A DNA stretch of 53,172 nucleotides from Novosphingobium lindaniclasticum LE124 (GTDB lineage: Bacteria; Pseudomonadota; Alphaproteobacteria; Sphingomonadales; Sphingomonadaceae), in contig NZ_ATHL01000056.1 in assembly GCF_000445125.1 (NCBI RefSeq), forward strand, positions 1 through 53,172. Direction: 5' to 3'. How positions within the stretch are numbered: the first letter of the stretch is position 1; every line of letters starts with the position of its first letter. Made by a program: the position numbers and the translations under genes. The notes under the pieces are model-generated. The model was not told the DNA's origin. It made no database searches and was given only the letters and a program-made list of their open reading frames with translations. This document shows positions 44,224-52,671 of the stretch, in pieces.

Positions 44224-46926
44224 TCAGAACTTGGCCGTTGCCGAAAGCGAGAAGACGCGGCCGAGATCGTAAGTGTTGAAGTCCACCCGGCCGTCCTCGA
44301 AGGTTTGATACTCGAGGTGCTTGCGGCCCGTAAGATTGCGACCCTCGGCCTTCAGCTCGATTTCCTTGCCGCCGACCTGGATGCCCTGGCGCAGCACGAC
44401 ATCGATGCGCAGGCCCGGATATTCGATCACGTCGGGCTGGCGCACGGTGCCGACGAGGCCGCGGCTGACCGAACGCTTGCTGGCATAGCTGAGCAGAATG
44501 GTCTGCTGCGACAGCTTCTCGGTATCTTCCATGCCCAGTTGCAGGTTGAGCAAGTGCTCGGCCTGGCCAGTAAGCGGTGCGCCATTGCGGAAGTAATCGC
44601 GGGCGAACTGCGTCGTGCTGGCACCGTAGATGTCGGTCGTGTCGTCGTCGCCAACCTTCAGCTTCGACTTGGTATAGGTGTAGTTGCCGACCAGGACCAG
44701 GCGCCGGTTTTCGAAGAACGATCCGCCCAGCGTATCGAGGTAGACATGCTTCTGCACTTCGAGTTCCGCACCGTAGAGGTCGGCCGCAGGCGCGTTGGCG
44801 TAAGTGGTGATGAAGCTTTCGGAACCGGCGAGGATCGATTCGATCGGGTTCTTGATGTGCTTGTAGAACCCGCCGAGCGACACCCGCTCGTCACGGCCGA
44901 AGTACCACTCGAAGCGGGCCTCGGCGTTGTAGAGCTGGCTATCCTTGAGGAAAGGGTTGCCGCGATAGGTGCGGTTGCTGTCGGGATCGTAGAAGTTCTG
45001 ATAGACCAGCTCGCGGAACTGCGGGCGGGCGATCGTCTTCGAACCGTTCACGCGGACCTGCATGCTCGGCTCGATCTCGTACGTGAGCGTCAGCGCGGGA
45101 AGGAAGTATTCCTTCTTGAGGTCGGTCGTCGCCTCGGCCGGAGCTCCGACCGGTCGCAGGACTGTCGACTGCTTGGCGTATTCCCAGCGAACGCCGGCAT
45201 CGACCGAAAGGCTGTCGGTGATCTGGCCGTCAACCTTGCCGTAGAAGGCATGGTTGAGCAGGCGGGCATCGAACAGACCGACGTTGGCCGTCAGGTCGCG
45301 CAGCTCCAGGTTGTAGTTCACGCCGCCAGCCTGGTTGATGTACCACATGCCGGGCTGGAGCAGCACGTCGGGCCGCAGCAGGCCGAACGACTGGATCAGG
45401 TTCTGGTCGCCGCTGGCGTAGACGCCGAACTGGCGGTTGGTGTTCGTGCGGCGATTGAGCTGATAGGCATAGCCCACCGTTCCGCGCCAGCCTTCGAAGA
45501 ACTGGTGAGAAACGTCGGCACCGGCCGACCAGACGTCCTCGCTCAGGCGCGAGAAGGTGATGGTGGTCGGGTCGACCGCGCCGGTGCCCAGGGTATTGAC
45601 GTAGTTCTGACCGAACTGGGTGCCGTCGTTGGTGCGGATATATTCCGAATCGATCTCGAACGGAGAGAGCCGCTTCGAGTTCGCGAAGCCGCCGCGCAAG
45701 TCGATGGTGGTCTTGTCATCCACCTTGAATTCGCCGGTGAGCTGGGTGTCGAGCAGGGCGCGCTCGTACCAGGCCGTCTTCTGCGAGATGAAGTCGACCG
45801 CCGGGTTGCTCTCCTGGTTACCGGCGCGCAGGCGCGTGAACTTGCTGGTGTCGTGAATGTAGACATTGGTCCAGCGGATCGAGTTCTCGCCCCATTCCAG
45901 ACCCATGCCCAGCATCCCGTTGACGACGATGCGGTTGTCGGTGCTGACGGTGCGATAGTCTTCCCAGAGGTTGTTGGGATTGGCGCTCAGGCCCTGGGTG
46001 AGCTGCTGGATGGCGTCCCGGGTCTGGGTCTTGTTGGAATAACCGGCCGCGCCGATCACGCCGAGCGTGACTTCACCCATTTCAAACTTGGTGCCGGCGG
46101 AGAGATCCACCGAGAAGTTCGGCTGCATCTTGTCGACGCGCTGGACCACGGCGTTGCGGCCCCGGAACAGCACGCTGCCGATCTCCTTCGCCTGGTCGCT
46201 GTTGGAACCCATCACGGTATTGCCGTTCAGGTAGCTCTTCAGCGCCGGCGGGATGGAACGGTTGCCGTTGTCGTAACCGGTCCAGTCGCTCTTGGCGCCG
46301 TAATAGGTATAGCCGAGCTTGTTGGTCGATTCGGTATCCCAGCCGATGCCGCCGCCGATGGTGAGGAAGCTCTCCTCGGGAATCGACTTGGTCGTCAGGT
46401 TGATGACGCCGCCGCCGAATTCGCCGGGGAAGTTCGTGGAGTAGCTCTTCTGCACCAGCGACGAGGCAATGATGCTGGTGGGGAAGAGGTCGAGCGGAAC
46501 CACGCGCTTCAGCGGCTCGGGGCTGGGCAGCGGCGAGCCGTTGAGCAGCGCCAGCGAGTAGCGATCGCCGAGGCCGCGCACGTAGACATAGCCGTTGCCG
46601 ACCACCGACAGGCCGGTGACACGGCCCAGCGCGCCGGCGATGTCGCCTTCGCCGGTACGTGCGATCTGCTCGGTCGAGAGGACGGAGACCACTTGGGGTG
46701 CCACGCGCTCGATATTGCGGTTGCGCTGGCCGGTGACGATGATGGCGCCGCCGGGAATGGAGACGTCGGGCGCGGCTTCCTCGGCTGCGGGTTCCGCGGT
46801 GGATGAAGCGGGATCGGCGCCTACGGCACCGGAGGCGGGAGCGGAAGTGCTGTCCTGCGCCCAGGCCGAAGTCGGCGCGAGGATCGCAGTGGAGAGCAGC
46901 AGCGTGACGAGCCGCGGCTTGATCAT
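44224..46926 (-). CDS. TonB-dependent outer-membrane receptor
   Basis: A 900-residue receptor. Signal peptide (LVTLLLSTAILAPTSAWAQD), an Ala/Pro-rich spacer, then the plug domain (IIVTGQRNRNIERVAPQVVS, GRVTGLSVVGNGYVYVRGLG, PGEFGGGVINLTTKS). A 22-strand barrel follows, ending in Phe (GRVFSLSATAKF). Receptors of this type import a substrate too large for porins by proton-motive force. The protein shares an operon with the secreted lipoprotein upstream (gap 87 bp). The substrate is unknown. The Pho array before the operon points to a phosphorus-containing compound; this is inferred. A strong terminator follows. Confidence 0.95.
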   Translation of the reverse strand: MIKPRLVTLLLSTAILAPTSAWAQDSTSAPASGAVGADPASSTAEPAAEEAAPDVSIPGGAIIVTGQRNRNIERVAPQVVSVLSTEQIARTGEGDIAGALGRVTGLSVVGNGYVYVRGLGDRYSLALLNGSPLPSPEPLKRVVPLDLFPTSIIASSLVQKSYSTNFPGEFGGGVINLTTKSIPEESFLTIGGGIGWDTESTNKLGYTYYGAKSDWTGYDNGNRSIPPALKSYLNGNTVMGSNSDQAKEIGSVLFRGRNAVVQRVDKMQPNFSVDLSAGTKFEMGEVTLGVIGAAGYSNKTQTRDAIQQLTQGLSANPNNLWEDYRTVSTDNRIVVNGMLGMGLEWGENSIRWTNVYIHDTSKFTRLRAGNQESNPAVDFISQKTAWYERALLDTQLTGEFKVDDKTTIDLRGGFANSKRLSPFEIDSEYIRTNDGTQFGQNYVNTLGTGAVDPTTITFSRLSEDVWSAGADVSHQFFEGWRGTVGYAYQLNRRTNTNRQFGVYASGDQNLIQSFGLLRPDVLLQPGMWYINQAGGVNYNLELRDLTANVGLFDARLLNHAFYGKVDGQITDSLSVDAGVRWEYAKQSTVLRPVGAPAEATTDLKKEYFLPALTLTYEIEPSMQVRVNGSKTIARPQFRELVYQNFYDPDSNRTYRGNPFLKDSQLYNAEARFEWYFGRDERVSLGGFYKHIKNPIESILAGSESFITTYANAPAADLYGAELEVQKHVYLDTLGGSFFENRRLVLVGNYTYTKSKLKVGDDDTTDIYGASTTQFARDYFRNGAPLTGQAEHLLNLQLGMEDTEKLSQQTILLSYASKRSVSRGLVGTVRQPDVIEYPGLRIDVVLRQGIQVGGKEIELKAEGRNLTGRKHLEYQTFEDGRVDFNTYDLGRVFSLSATAKF

Positions 46927-46961
46927 GGTATGTCCCCCTGGAACATCTATCGGATGCGAGA

Positions 46962-46989
46962 AGGGGGCGGCCTGAATGGACCGCCCCCT
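46962..46989 (-). other. G/C-rich hairpin between lipoprotein and receptor genes
   Basis: Arms AGGGGGCGG / CCGCCCCCT (9 bp) with a 10-base loop in the 87-bp gap. No T-run follows on either strand, so it may be a partial attenuator or mRNA-stability element that sets the ratio of the two proteins. Confidence 0.55.
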
Positions 46990-47013
46990 GTCGTTAGGCT
47001 GCGGGCGGCCGGA

Positions 47014-48648
47014 TCAGGTCGTGGGCAGCGCGGTGCAGGCGCTGTTCGATCCGAGGTTGGCGTTGGTGGTGTCGCAGGTCCAGCCGCGATACCAGGTGTC
47101 CGAGGCATCCTTCACGGCGCCGATATAGGTGGCGGCGGTGAAGTAGCTGGAGATTGCCGCCAGGCCCGCGAAAGGTGCGACGCCGGTTTCGTTCGCGCCG
47201 TTGACGAAGGTGTTCGACAGCGTCGAGGTGAAGGTCGACTGGTTGCCGGTGCCTGCATCGAAGGCAGCCTTGACCGCAGCGGCATCGTAAGAGCCGCCGC
47301 CCAGGAACGCGCCCGAACCGCCGCAGGTCAGGACGACCGAGTTGGCGACGAGCGAGGCGGGGGCCGAGCTGTTGGCCGAAGTGCCGTTCAGGCGGATGCA
47401 CTCGTTGGTCGGCGTGAAGAAGATGCCGTTGGCGAGCGTGACGTCGGCGTTGCCGCGGAACAGGGCCGAAGCCTGGTTGCCGCTGTTGCCGGAACCGACG
47501 CTGGTCTGGACGGCGGTGAAGTTGGCGACCGCGATCTTGGTGCGCGGGGTGTCGCTTTCGTTGCCGTTGCTGTCGAACTCGAAGAACGAGTCGCCGGCGC
47601 TCGGCTTCTGGACGATCAGGACGTACTGCACGTTGGCCTGAACGCCGGTATCGAGGTCGAGGCTGTCATCGTCGGCATTGATGGCGACGTAGTGCTTCAT
47701 GTTCAGCGCACCGCCGAAGAATTCCGCGCCGTCGTCCGAGCTGTTGACCGACTGGATGTAGTCGAGCTGGGTGCCGGTGCCGATGCCGCCGCCGGTAAGA
47801 GCCTGAAGCTCGTTGTTCGGTGCGAGCGAGAAGCCCGAATAGCGGATCTGCACGTACTTCAGGCTGCCGGCGTTGTAGGCGTTGTCGCGACCGCCGAAGT
47901 TGGCGGGATCGGCGGCACCTTCGGTGACGCGTTCGCAGTTGTCGGCAGCCACCGAGCCGAGGCCGGTCGAGCAGTCGGTGATGCGACCGCGGCCAAGCAG
48001 CACGACGCCGCCCCACTTGCCCTGGGTATCGTTGTTGATGGCCGTGCCGTTGGCTTCCTTGCCGGTCACGTTTTCGAGGCTGGTGAAGATGATCGGCTGC
48101 GTGGCGGTGCCTTCGGCGATCAGCTTGTTGCCGCGGTTGACGGCCAGCCACGAGGCGCCCGTGGTGCTGTCGCCATAGACGATCGCGCCGGCCTGGACGG
48201 TCAGCGTGACGTTGGTGTCGGCCGTCAGGGAGCGGCCATTGCAGGCCTTGGTGGTGGTGGCGAAGGGTGCAGCGGCGGTCGGCGCCGCGAAGCCGCCGTC
48301 GCAGCCTACGTCGACGCGGCCGTTCAGGCGATAGAGTACGCCGGTGACCTTGGGCAGGGTGGCGCTGGCGTTGACCAGTGCAGGCAGGGTGCAGACGCGC
48401 CACGTGCCCTGCGGACCGGCGATGGTGCCGTCATTGGTGAGAGCGAGGCCGCTGGTGGCCGCGGTGCTGGGGCATTCGGCCGCCGCGACCACAGTGCCCG
48501 GGGTCGGGGTGGGCGTCGGAGCGGGCGTCGGCGTGGGATTGGTGATTTCGATGCTGCCGGCACCCGGCGAGGAGATGTCGTCGGCGCCGCAGCCGGCGAG
48601 AGCGAGAGCACTGCAGCCGATCAGCAGCGCGCCATGAATGGTCTTCAC
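47014..48648 (-). CDS. secreted lipoprotein of the WGG-repeat type, partner of the TonB receptor
   Basis: A 544-residue lipoprotein: signal MKTIHGALLIGCSALALAGCG with the lipobox LAGC (Cys at residue 20), followed by a Pro-Thr stalk (TPTPAPTPTPTPG). The body is rich in Gly, Asn and Asp with many short strand repeats (LTVQAGAIVYGDSTTGASW, NDTQGKWGGVVLLGRG, SLKYVQIRYSGF), suggesting a parallel beta-helix. Similar WGG-type proteins often lie beside TonB receptors in sphingomonads and Bacteroidetes. Cysteines (CNGRSL, CERVTE, CDTTNANLGSNSAC) probably form disulfides. It is first in its operon, with the Pho array upstream. It may bind or hold the substrate at the surface; function not known. Confidence 0.85.
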   Translation of the reverse strand: MKTIHGALLIGCSALALAGCGADDISSPGAGSIEITNPTPTPAPTPTPTPGTVVAAAECPSTAATSGLALTNDGTIAGPQGTWRVCTLPALVNASATLPKVTGVLYRLNGRVDVGCDGGFAAPTAAAPFATTTKACNGRSLTADTNVTLTVQAGAIVYGDSTTGASWLAVNRGNKLIAEGTATQPIIFTSLENVTGKEANGTAINNDTQGKWGGVVLLGRGRITDCSTGLGSVAADNCERVTEGAADPANFGGRDNAYNAGSLKYVQIRYSGFSLAPNNELQALTGGGIGTGTQLDYIQSVNSSDDGAEFFGGALNMKHYVAINADDDSLDLDTGVQANVQYVLIVQKPSAGDSFFEFDSNGNESDTPRTKIAVANFTAVQTSVGSGNSGNQASALFRGNADVTLANGIFFTPTNECIRLNGTSANSSAPASLVANSVVLTCGGSGAFLGGGSYDAAAVKAAFDAGTGNQSTFTSTLSNTFVNGANETGVAPFAGLAAISSYFTAATYIGAVKDASDTWYRGWTCDTTNANLGSNSACTALPTT

Positions 48649-48724
48649 GTGAATTCCCCCGTTTGTCAGGTCGAGCCGAGGCGGCGAGTCCGCCGTCGCT
48701 GAGCGCGGGGTCTAGGGTGAGGTG

Positions 48725-48784
48725 GTGACAGTTTGTTGGCGCTACAATGACAGTAATCTGCAGTTATACGACGGCTGTATGACG
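48725..48784 (-). promoter_or_regulatory. extended Pho-type half-site array upstream of the lipoprotein/TonB operon
   Basis: Read on the minus strand, GTCAT/GTCAC/GTCGT blocks occur at plus positions 48725 (GTGACA), 48747 (ATGACA), 48768 (ACGACG) and 48779 (ATGACG). They are separated by 22, 21 and 11 bp, i.e. close to multiples of 11. The nearest lies 77 bp from the start at 48648. More half-sites (ATGACA near 48860) lie closer to the TPR gene. Weaker than the pst box but periodic. Confidence 0.65.
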
Positions 48785-48947
48785 AATCGGGCGATGTACC
48801 TCGAAAGGATGAGGTGCGACTCGCGCATTTTGCCGGCTTCACACCCAGGTTGCAGTTTTATGACAGTGGCGTCATTTTCTTGTGGGACGTGATTTTTGAG
48901 CGGATGTTGCATTTCGCCAACAGATCAAAAACGAACGGGAGAATGCC

Positions 48948-49322
48948 ATGTCCTTCACTGCCCTCGCTGCCACTCTCCTGCTGAGCCAGACTGCCGTCAC
49001 GGCTGCGCCGGCCACGCCGCTGAACGACCGGATTGACGTGGCCTATACCGAGCTGTCGAGCGGAAATGCCGAAGCCGCCGTTCGCAAGCTGGAAGCGGCC
49101 GGTGCGGCCAAGTCCGAAGACCCGGCCACGCTGATCAATCTGGGCGCGGCCTATGCGGCCAACGGCCAGTCGGAAAAGGCGCTCGCCAGCTACCGCGCCG
49201 CGGTGGCCAGCCCGGATCGCTACGACCTGCAACTGGCCGACGGATCCTGGACCGACTCGCGTGCCGCCGCGCGCCTGGCGCTGAACAACCTGCTGCGCTC
49301 CACGGCGCGCGCTTCGCGCTGA
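48948..49322 (+). CDS. small secreted TPR protein
   Basis: A 124-residue protein with a signal-like start (MSFTALAATLLLSQTAVTAAP) and two or three tetratricopeptide repeats: IDVAYTELSSGNAEAAVRKLEA, PATLINLGAAYAANGQSEKALA and the start of a third. TPR units bind partner proteins. It is transcribed divergently from the lipoprotein/TonB operon, whose intergenic region holds Pho-type half-sites, so the three genes may be one functional unit. An AACGGGAG ribosome-binding site precedes the ATG. The partner is unknown. Confidence 0.82.
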   Translation: MSFTALAATLLLSQTAVTAAPATPLNDRIDVAYTELSSGNAEAAVRKLEAAGAAKSEDPATLINLGAAYAANGQSEKALASYRAAVASPDRYDLQLADGSWTDSRAAARLALNNLLRSTARASR

Positions 49323-49352
49323 ACGCGCGTGGATTGAGCAAGTAGCTGTAAA

Positions 49353-49375
49353 CAGGGAGGGATGCTCCCTCCCTG
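49353..49375 (+). terminator. hairpin terminator after the TPR gene
   Basis: Perfect 10-bp arms CAGGGAGGGA / TCCCTCCCTG with a 3-base loop, 31 bp after the TPR stop. No T-run follows, so its efficiency is uncertain. Confidence 0.7.
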
Positions 49376-49522
49376 GTCACCAAAACCGAAGCTGGCCTTT
49401 CGGGACGCACCTGAAGTATAACAAGTGTACGCAAGGGGTGTGGTCAAGGTTGCAGCGCCCTTCCACGATGACCTAGCTTGGTGTGCCGAACTGCAATGGC
49501 ACTGCTGAATTGGCCGTGCCAT

Positions 49523-49541
49523 CGTCACATAGTTGTCATCC
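49523..49541 (+). promoter_or_regulatory. candidate Pho box upstream of virB2
   Basis: CGTCAC (49523) and TGTCAT (49534) are 11 bp apart on the plus strand (CGTCACATAGTTGTCATCC). The box ends about 35 bp before the virB2 GTG start. Only one pair is present, so a chance match is possible. Confidence 0.5.
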
Positions 49542-49575
49542 AGATGGAGCACTGCGCCCTCAGACGGAGGGCATC

Positions 49576-49929
49576 GTGATTCGGTATACTCAGCTTAAGA
49601 CCCGCAAGGTTCGGGGATATCTCGCCAATTTCGCGGCACTTGTTGCCGCAGGGCTCGGCTTCGTGCCGTCTCTCGCCCAGGCGCAGCAGGTTATGCGCGC
49701 CGATCCCGCCGGCTCCGGCCCGATCGTGAATGCGCTGGGCTGGCTTCAGGGAACGCTGCTCGGCAACGTCGCCACTGCCGTCGCCGTCATGGCGGTGGCC
49801 GCGGTCGGCTTCATGATGCTGACCGGCCGGATGAACTGGCGCTTCGGCGCCACGGTCATCATCGGCGTGTTCATCCTGTTCGGCGCCGGCGCGATCGTCA
49901 CCGGCATCCAGTCCGCAGCGGTGGGCTGA
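49576..49929 (+). CDS. virB2: VirB2/TrbC-family type IV secretion pilin
   Basis: The pilus subunit of a type IV secretion system, 117 residues. A long signal (ANFAALVAAGLGFVPSLAQAQ, cleavage near AQA) is followed by two membrane segments (NVATAVAVMAVAAVGFMML, GATVIIGVFILFGAGAIV), the standard VirB2 build. The GTG at 49576 has GGAGGG just upstream and is taken as start; the frame is open further back to 49483 but without a ribosome-binding site. Followed one base later by virB3, so the set is an operon. Confidence 0.9.
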   Translation: MIRYTQLKTRKVRGYLANFAALVAAGLGFVPSLAQAQQVMRADPAGSGPIVNALGWLQGTLLGNVATAVAVMAVAAVGFMMLTGRMNWRFGATVIIGVFILFGAGAIVTGIQSAAVG

Positions 49930-49930
49930 G

Positions 49931-50212
49931 ATGTCGCTCGCGCGCTATCCGGTCCATCGCGCGCTGACCCGCCCGCAGATGTTCGCGGGCGTGACCTACA
50001 GCTTCTTCATCATCAATGCGGCGGTGACGACGGAAATCTTCCTCATCACCAAGAGCTTCTGGGCGCTGCCAGCAGCGCTCGCGATCCACGGTGCCGGATA
50101 CCTCGCATGTCTACGCGAACCCCGGGTATTCGACCTGTGGATCGCCAAGGTCAGCAAGTGTCCGCGCGTGCCGAACTGGCAGCGCTGGGGCTGCAACAGC
50201 TACGCGCCCTGA
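49931..50212 (+). CDS. virB3: VirB3 type IV secretion inner-membrane protein
   Basis: A 93-residue VirB3 protein, as expected for the family. Features: YPVHRALTRPQMFAGV at the start, one or two membrane segments (SFFIINAAVTTEIFLIT, WALPAALAIHGAGYLACL), and the end region RVFDLWIAKVSKCPRVPNW. VirB3 works next to VirB4 at the inner membrane in pilus building. It lies between virB2 and virB4 in the usual order. Confidence 0.9.
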   Translation: MSLARYPVHRALTRPQMFAGVTYSFFIINAAVTTEIFLITKSFWALPAALAIHGAGYLACLREPRVFDLWIAKVSKCPRVPNWQRWGCNSYAP

Positions 50213-50236
50213 TTGGGGGACGCGGGGGAAACGACG

Positions 50237-52666
50237 ATGTCCAAGAGCAAGAAATCGGCCCACAAGGGCGCTCTTGGCGGTTGGGCCGCCAAGGAAACGC
50301 TGGTCGGCGACCGGCTGCCCTACCAGGCATTGGTGGACGAGAACGTCGTGCTGCTGCGCGACGGTTCGGTCATGCTCTCGCTGATGGTGCCGGGCTTCGC
50401 CTTCGAAACCGCCGATAGCGAGGAACTGAACGCCCATGTCGCCACGCGCGAAGTGCTGCTGCGCTCCTCGCTCGACGCGCGTTTCGTGCTCTATCACCAC
50501 GTCATCCGCCGCCGCGTGCAGATCGCGCTGGAAGGCCAGTTCGAGGATCCGCTCGCCGCGCATATCGATGCGCGATGGCGGGCGCGCACCGGCTCGGGCG
50601 CGCTGTTCGTCAACGACCAGTTCGTCACCCTGGTGCGCCGTCCCGCGCGCGGCAAGGCAGGCTGGCCGGACAAGCTCTCGCGCATGCTCCGCAACAAGGG
50701 AAGCGCACCCGCCGAGGCCGACCCTGCCGACGTTCGCGCGCTGCGCGCTGCCGCATCGGCCATGGTCGCATCGCTGGGCGCCTATGGTGCGCGGCTGCTG
50801 GGGGACTACGAAGGGCAGGCCGGACCGTGCTCGGAAGTGCTGGAGCTGCTCTCGGCGCTGTACAACGGCGAGATGCGGCCGGTGCGCAAGCCGGTTGACG
50901 GCACCGATATCGGCCATATGCTGCCTTATCGCCGCATCAATTTCGGCATGGACGCGCTCGAACTGCGCGGCGCCGCCGGCGCCTCCTTCGGGTCGATGGT
51001 GAGCCTCAAGGACTATCCCGACAGCACCGCGCCGGGCCTGACCGATCCGCTGCTGCGCCTTCCCTGCGAACTGGTGCTCACCGAGACTTACGCGCCTTCG
51101 GACCGCCAGATCGCCCGCGAACGCATCGACCTCGCCATCCGCCGCCTGCGTTCGGCGGACGAGGAAGCGATGGCCGAGCGCCGGGAAATGTCCTCGGCCC
51201 GCGATTCGCTCGGCACCGGCGCGGTCGGTTTCGGCGATCACCACCTTTCGGTGCTGGTCCGCGCCGATACGCTCGACGCGCTCGACGAAGTCACCGCCCT
51301 CTGCGCGGCCTCGCTGGCCGATGCCGGTGCCGTGGCGGTGCGCGAGGATGTGAACATGGAGCCGGCGTTCTGGGGCCAGCTCCCCGGAAACGAGGGCTTC
51401 ATCGTCCGCCGCGCGCTGATTTCCAGCGCCAACATGGCCTGCTTCGGCTCGCTTCACGGCTTTGCGATGGGCCAGGCGAGCGGCAACCACTGGGGCGATG
51501 CGGTGACCCTGCTGGCGACCACCAGCGCCACGCCGTTCTTCTTCAACTTCCATCAGGGCGACCTCGGCAACTTCACCGTCATCGGTCCGTCGGGTTCCGG
51601 TAAGACCGTAGTCATGAACTTCCTGGCCGCCCAGGCGCAGAAGTTCAGTCCGCGCACGGTCCTGTTCGACAAGGACCGCGGCGCCGAAGTGTTCCTGCGC
51701 GGCATCGGCGGCACCTACAGCCGCGTCGCCGCCGGGCATCCGACCGGGTTCAACCCGCTCTCGCTGCCCGATACCGCCGCGAACCGCGCTTTCCTGCGCG
51801 ACTGGCTGGGCGTGCTGCTCGAAGCCAGGGGCCCGGAGGAGCTCTCGACGATCGCCGGCGCGGTCGACGCGGCCTATCACAACGACCCCTCGCTGCGCCG
51901 CCTCTCGCACTTCCGCGAACTGCTGGCGGGCGCGCGCCGCCCTGAACCCGGCGACCTCGCAAGCCGCCTCGACGCCTGGCTTCAGGGGGGCGAGCATGGC
52001 TGGCTGTTCGACAACCAGCACGACCGGCTCGACCTCTCGTCCCGCGTGCTCGGCTTCGACATGACGGCACTGCTGGAAAGCCCGCGCCTGCGCACGCCGG
52101 TCATGATGTACCTGTTCCACCGCATCGACGAGCGGCTGGACGGCGAACCGACGATGATCCTGATCGACGAAGGCTGGAAGGCGCTCGACGACGAAGTCTT
52201 CGCCGCCCGCATCCGCGACTGGCTCAAGACCTTGCGCAAGCGCAATGCACTGGTGGGCTTCGCCACCCAGTCGGCCCGCGACGCGCTGGACAGCAAGATC
52301 GCCACCGCGCTGGTCGAACAGACCGCGACGATGGTGTTCATGCCCAACGCCCGCGCCCGCTATGAGGATTATTGCGAGGGCTTCGGCCTGTCGCAGCACG
52401 AACTGGATGTGATCAAGACGCTGCCGGCGCAGTCGCGCTGCTTCCTGATCCGCCAGTCGGACGCCTCGGTGGTGGTGCGCCTCGACCTTTCGGGCATGCC
52501 CGAAGTGCTCACCGTGCTTTCGGGCCGCGAGAGCACCGTGCGCAAGCTCGACCAGCTTCGCGAGCGCTACGGCGACGATCCGGCGGCCTGGTATCCGGTG
52601 CTGACCGGCCTGCCATGGCCGGGCGAAGCGGATGACGAGGCCGCCTGGATCGAGGCGGCGGAGTAG
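50237..52666 (+). CDS. virB4: VirB4 type IV secretion ATPase
   Basis: The large ATPase of the system, 809 residues, cytosolic at the inner membrane. Walker A is FTVIGPSGSGKTVVMNFL (about residue 455), Walker B PTMILIDEGWKALDDEVF, with ATQSARDALDSKIA and FMPNARARYEDYCEGF as later motifs. The N-terminal domain has RLPYQALVDENVVLLRDGS. The ATG at 50237 is preferred over the TTG at 50213. VirB3 and VirB4 are separate proteins here, not fused as in some systems. Confidence 0.95.
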   Translation: MSKSKKSAHKGALGGWAAKETLVGDRLPYQALVDENVVLLRDGSVMLSLMVPGFAFETADSEELNAHVATREVLLRSSLDARFVLYHHVIRRRVQIALEGQFEDPLAAHIDARWRARTGSGALFVNDQFVTLVRRPARGKAGWPDKLSRMLRNKGSAPAEADPADVRALRAAASAMVASLGAYGARLLGDYEGQAGPCSEVLELLSALYNGEMRPVRKPVDGTDIGHMLPYRRINFGMDALELRGAAGASFGSMVSLKDYPDSTAPGLTDPLLRLPCELVLTETYAPSDRQIARERIDLAIRRLRSADEEAMAERREMSSARDSLGTGAVGFGDHHLSVLVRADTLDALDEVTALCAASLADAGAVAVREDVNMEPAFWGQLPGNEGFIVRRALISSANMACFGSLHGFAMGQASGNHWGDAVTLLATTSATPFFFNFHQGDLGNFTVIGPSGSGKTVVMNFLAAQAQKFSPRTVLFDKDRGAEVFLRGIGGTYSRVAAGHPTGFNPLSLPDTAANRAFLRDWLGVLLEARGPEELSTIAGAVDAAYHNDPSLRRLSHFRELLAGARRPEPGDLASRLDAWLQGGEHGWLFDNQHDRLDLSSRVLGFDMTALLESPRLRTPVMMYLFHRIDERLDGEPTMILIDEGWKALDDEVFAARIRDWLKTLRKRNALVGFATQSARDALDSKIATALVEQTATMVFMPNARARYEDYCEGFGLSQHELDVIKTLPAQSRCFLIRQSDASVVVRLDLSGMPEVLTVLSGRESTVRKLDQLRERYGDDPAAWYPVLTGLPWPGEADDEAAWIEAAE

Positions 52667-52671
52667 GGGCG

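Noticed and set aside
46962..46989. Strong rho-independent terminator between lipoprotein and receptor genes
   Set aside because: The hairpin is stable but no T-run follows on the minus strand, so it is listed only as a hairpin.
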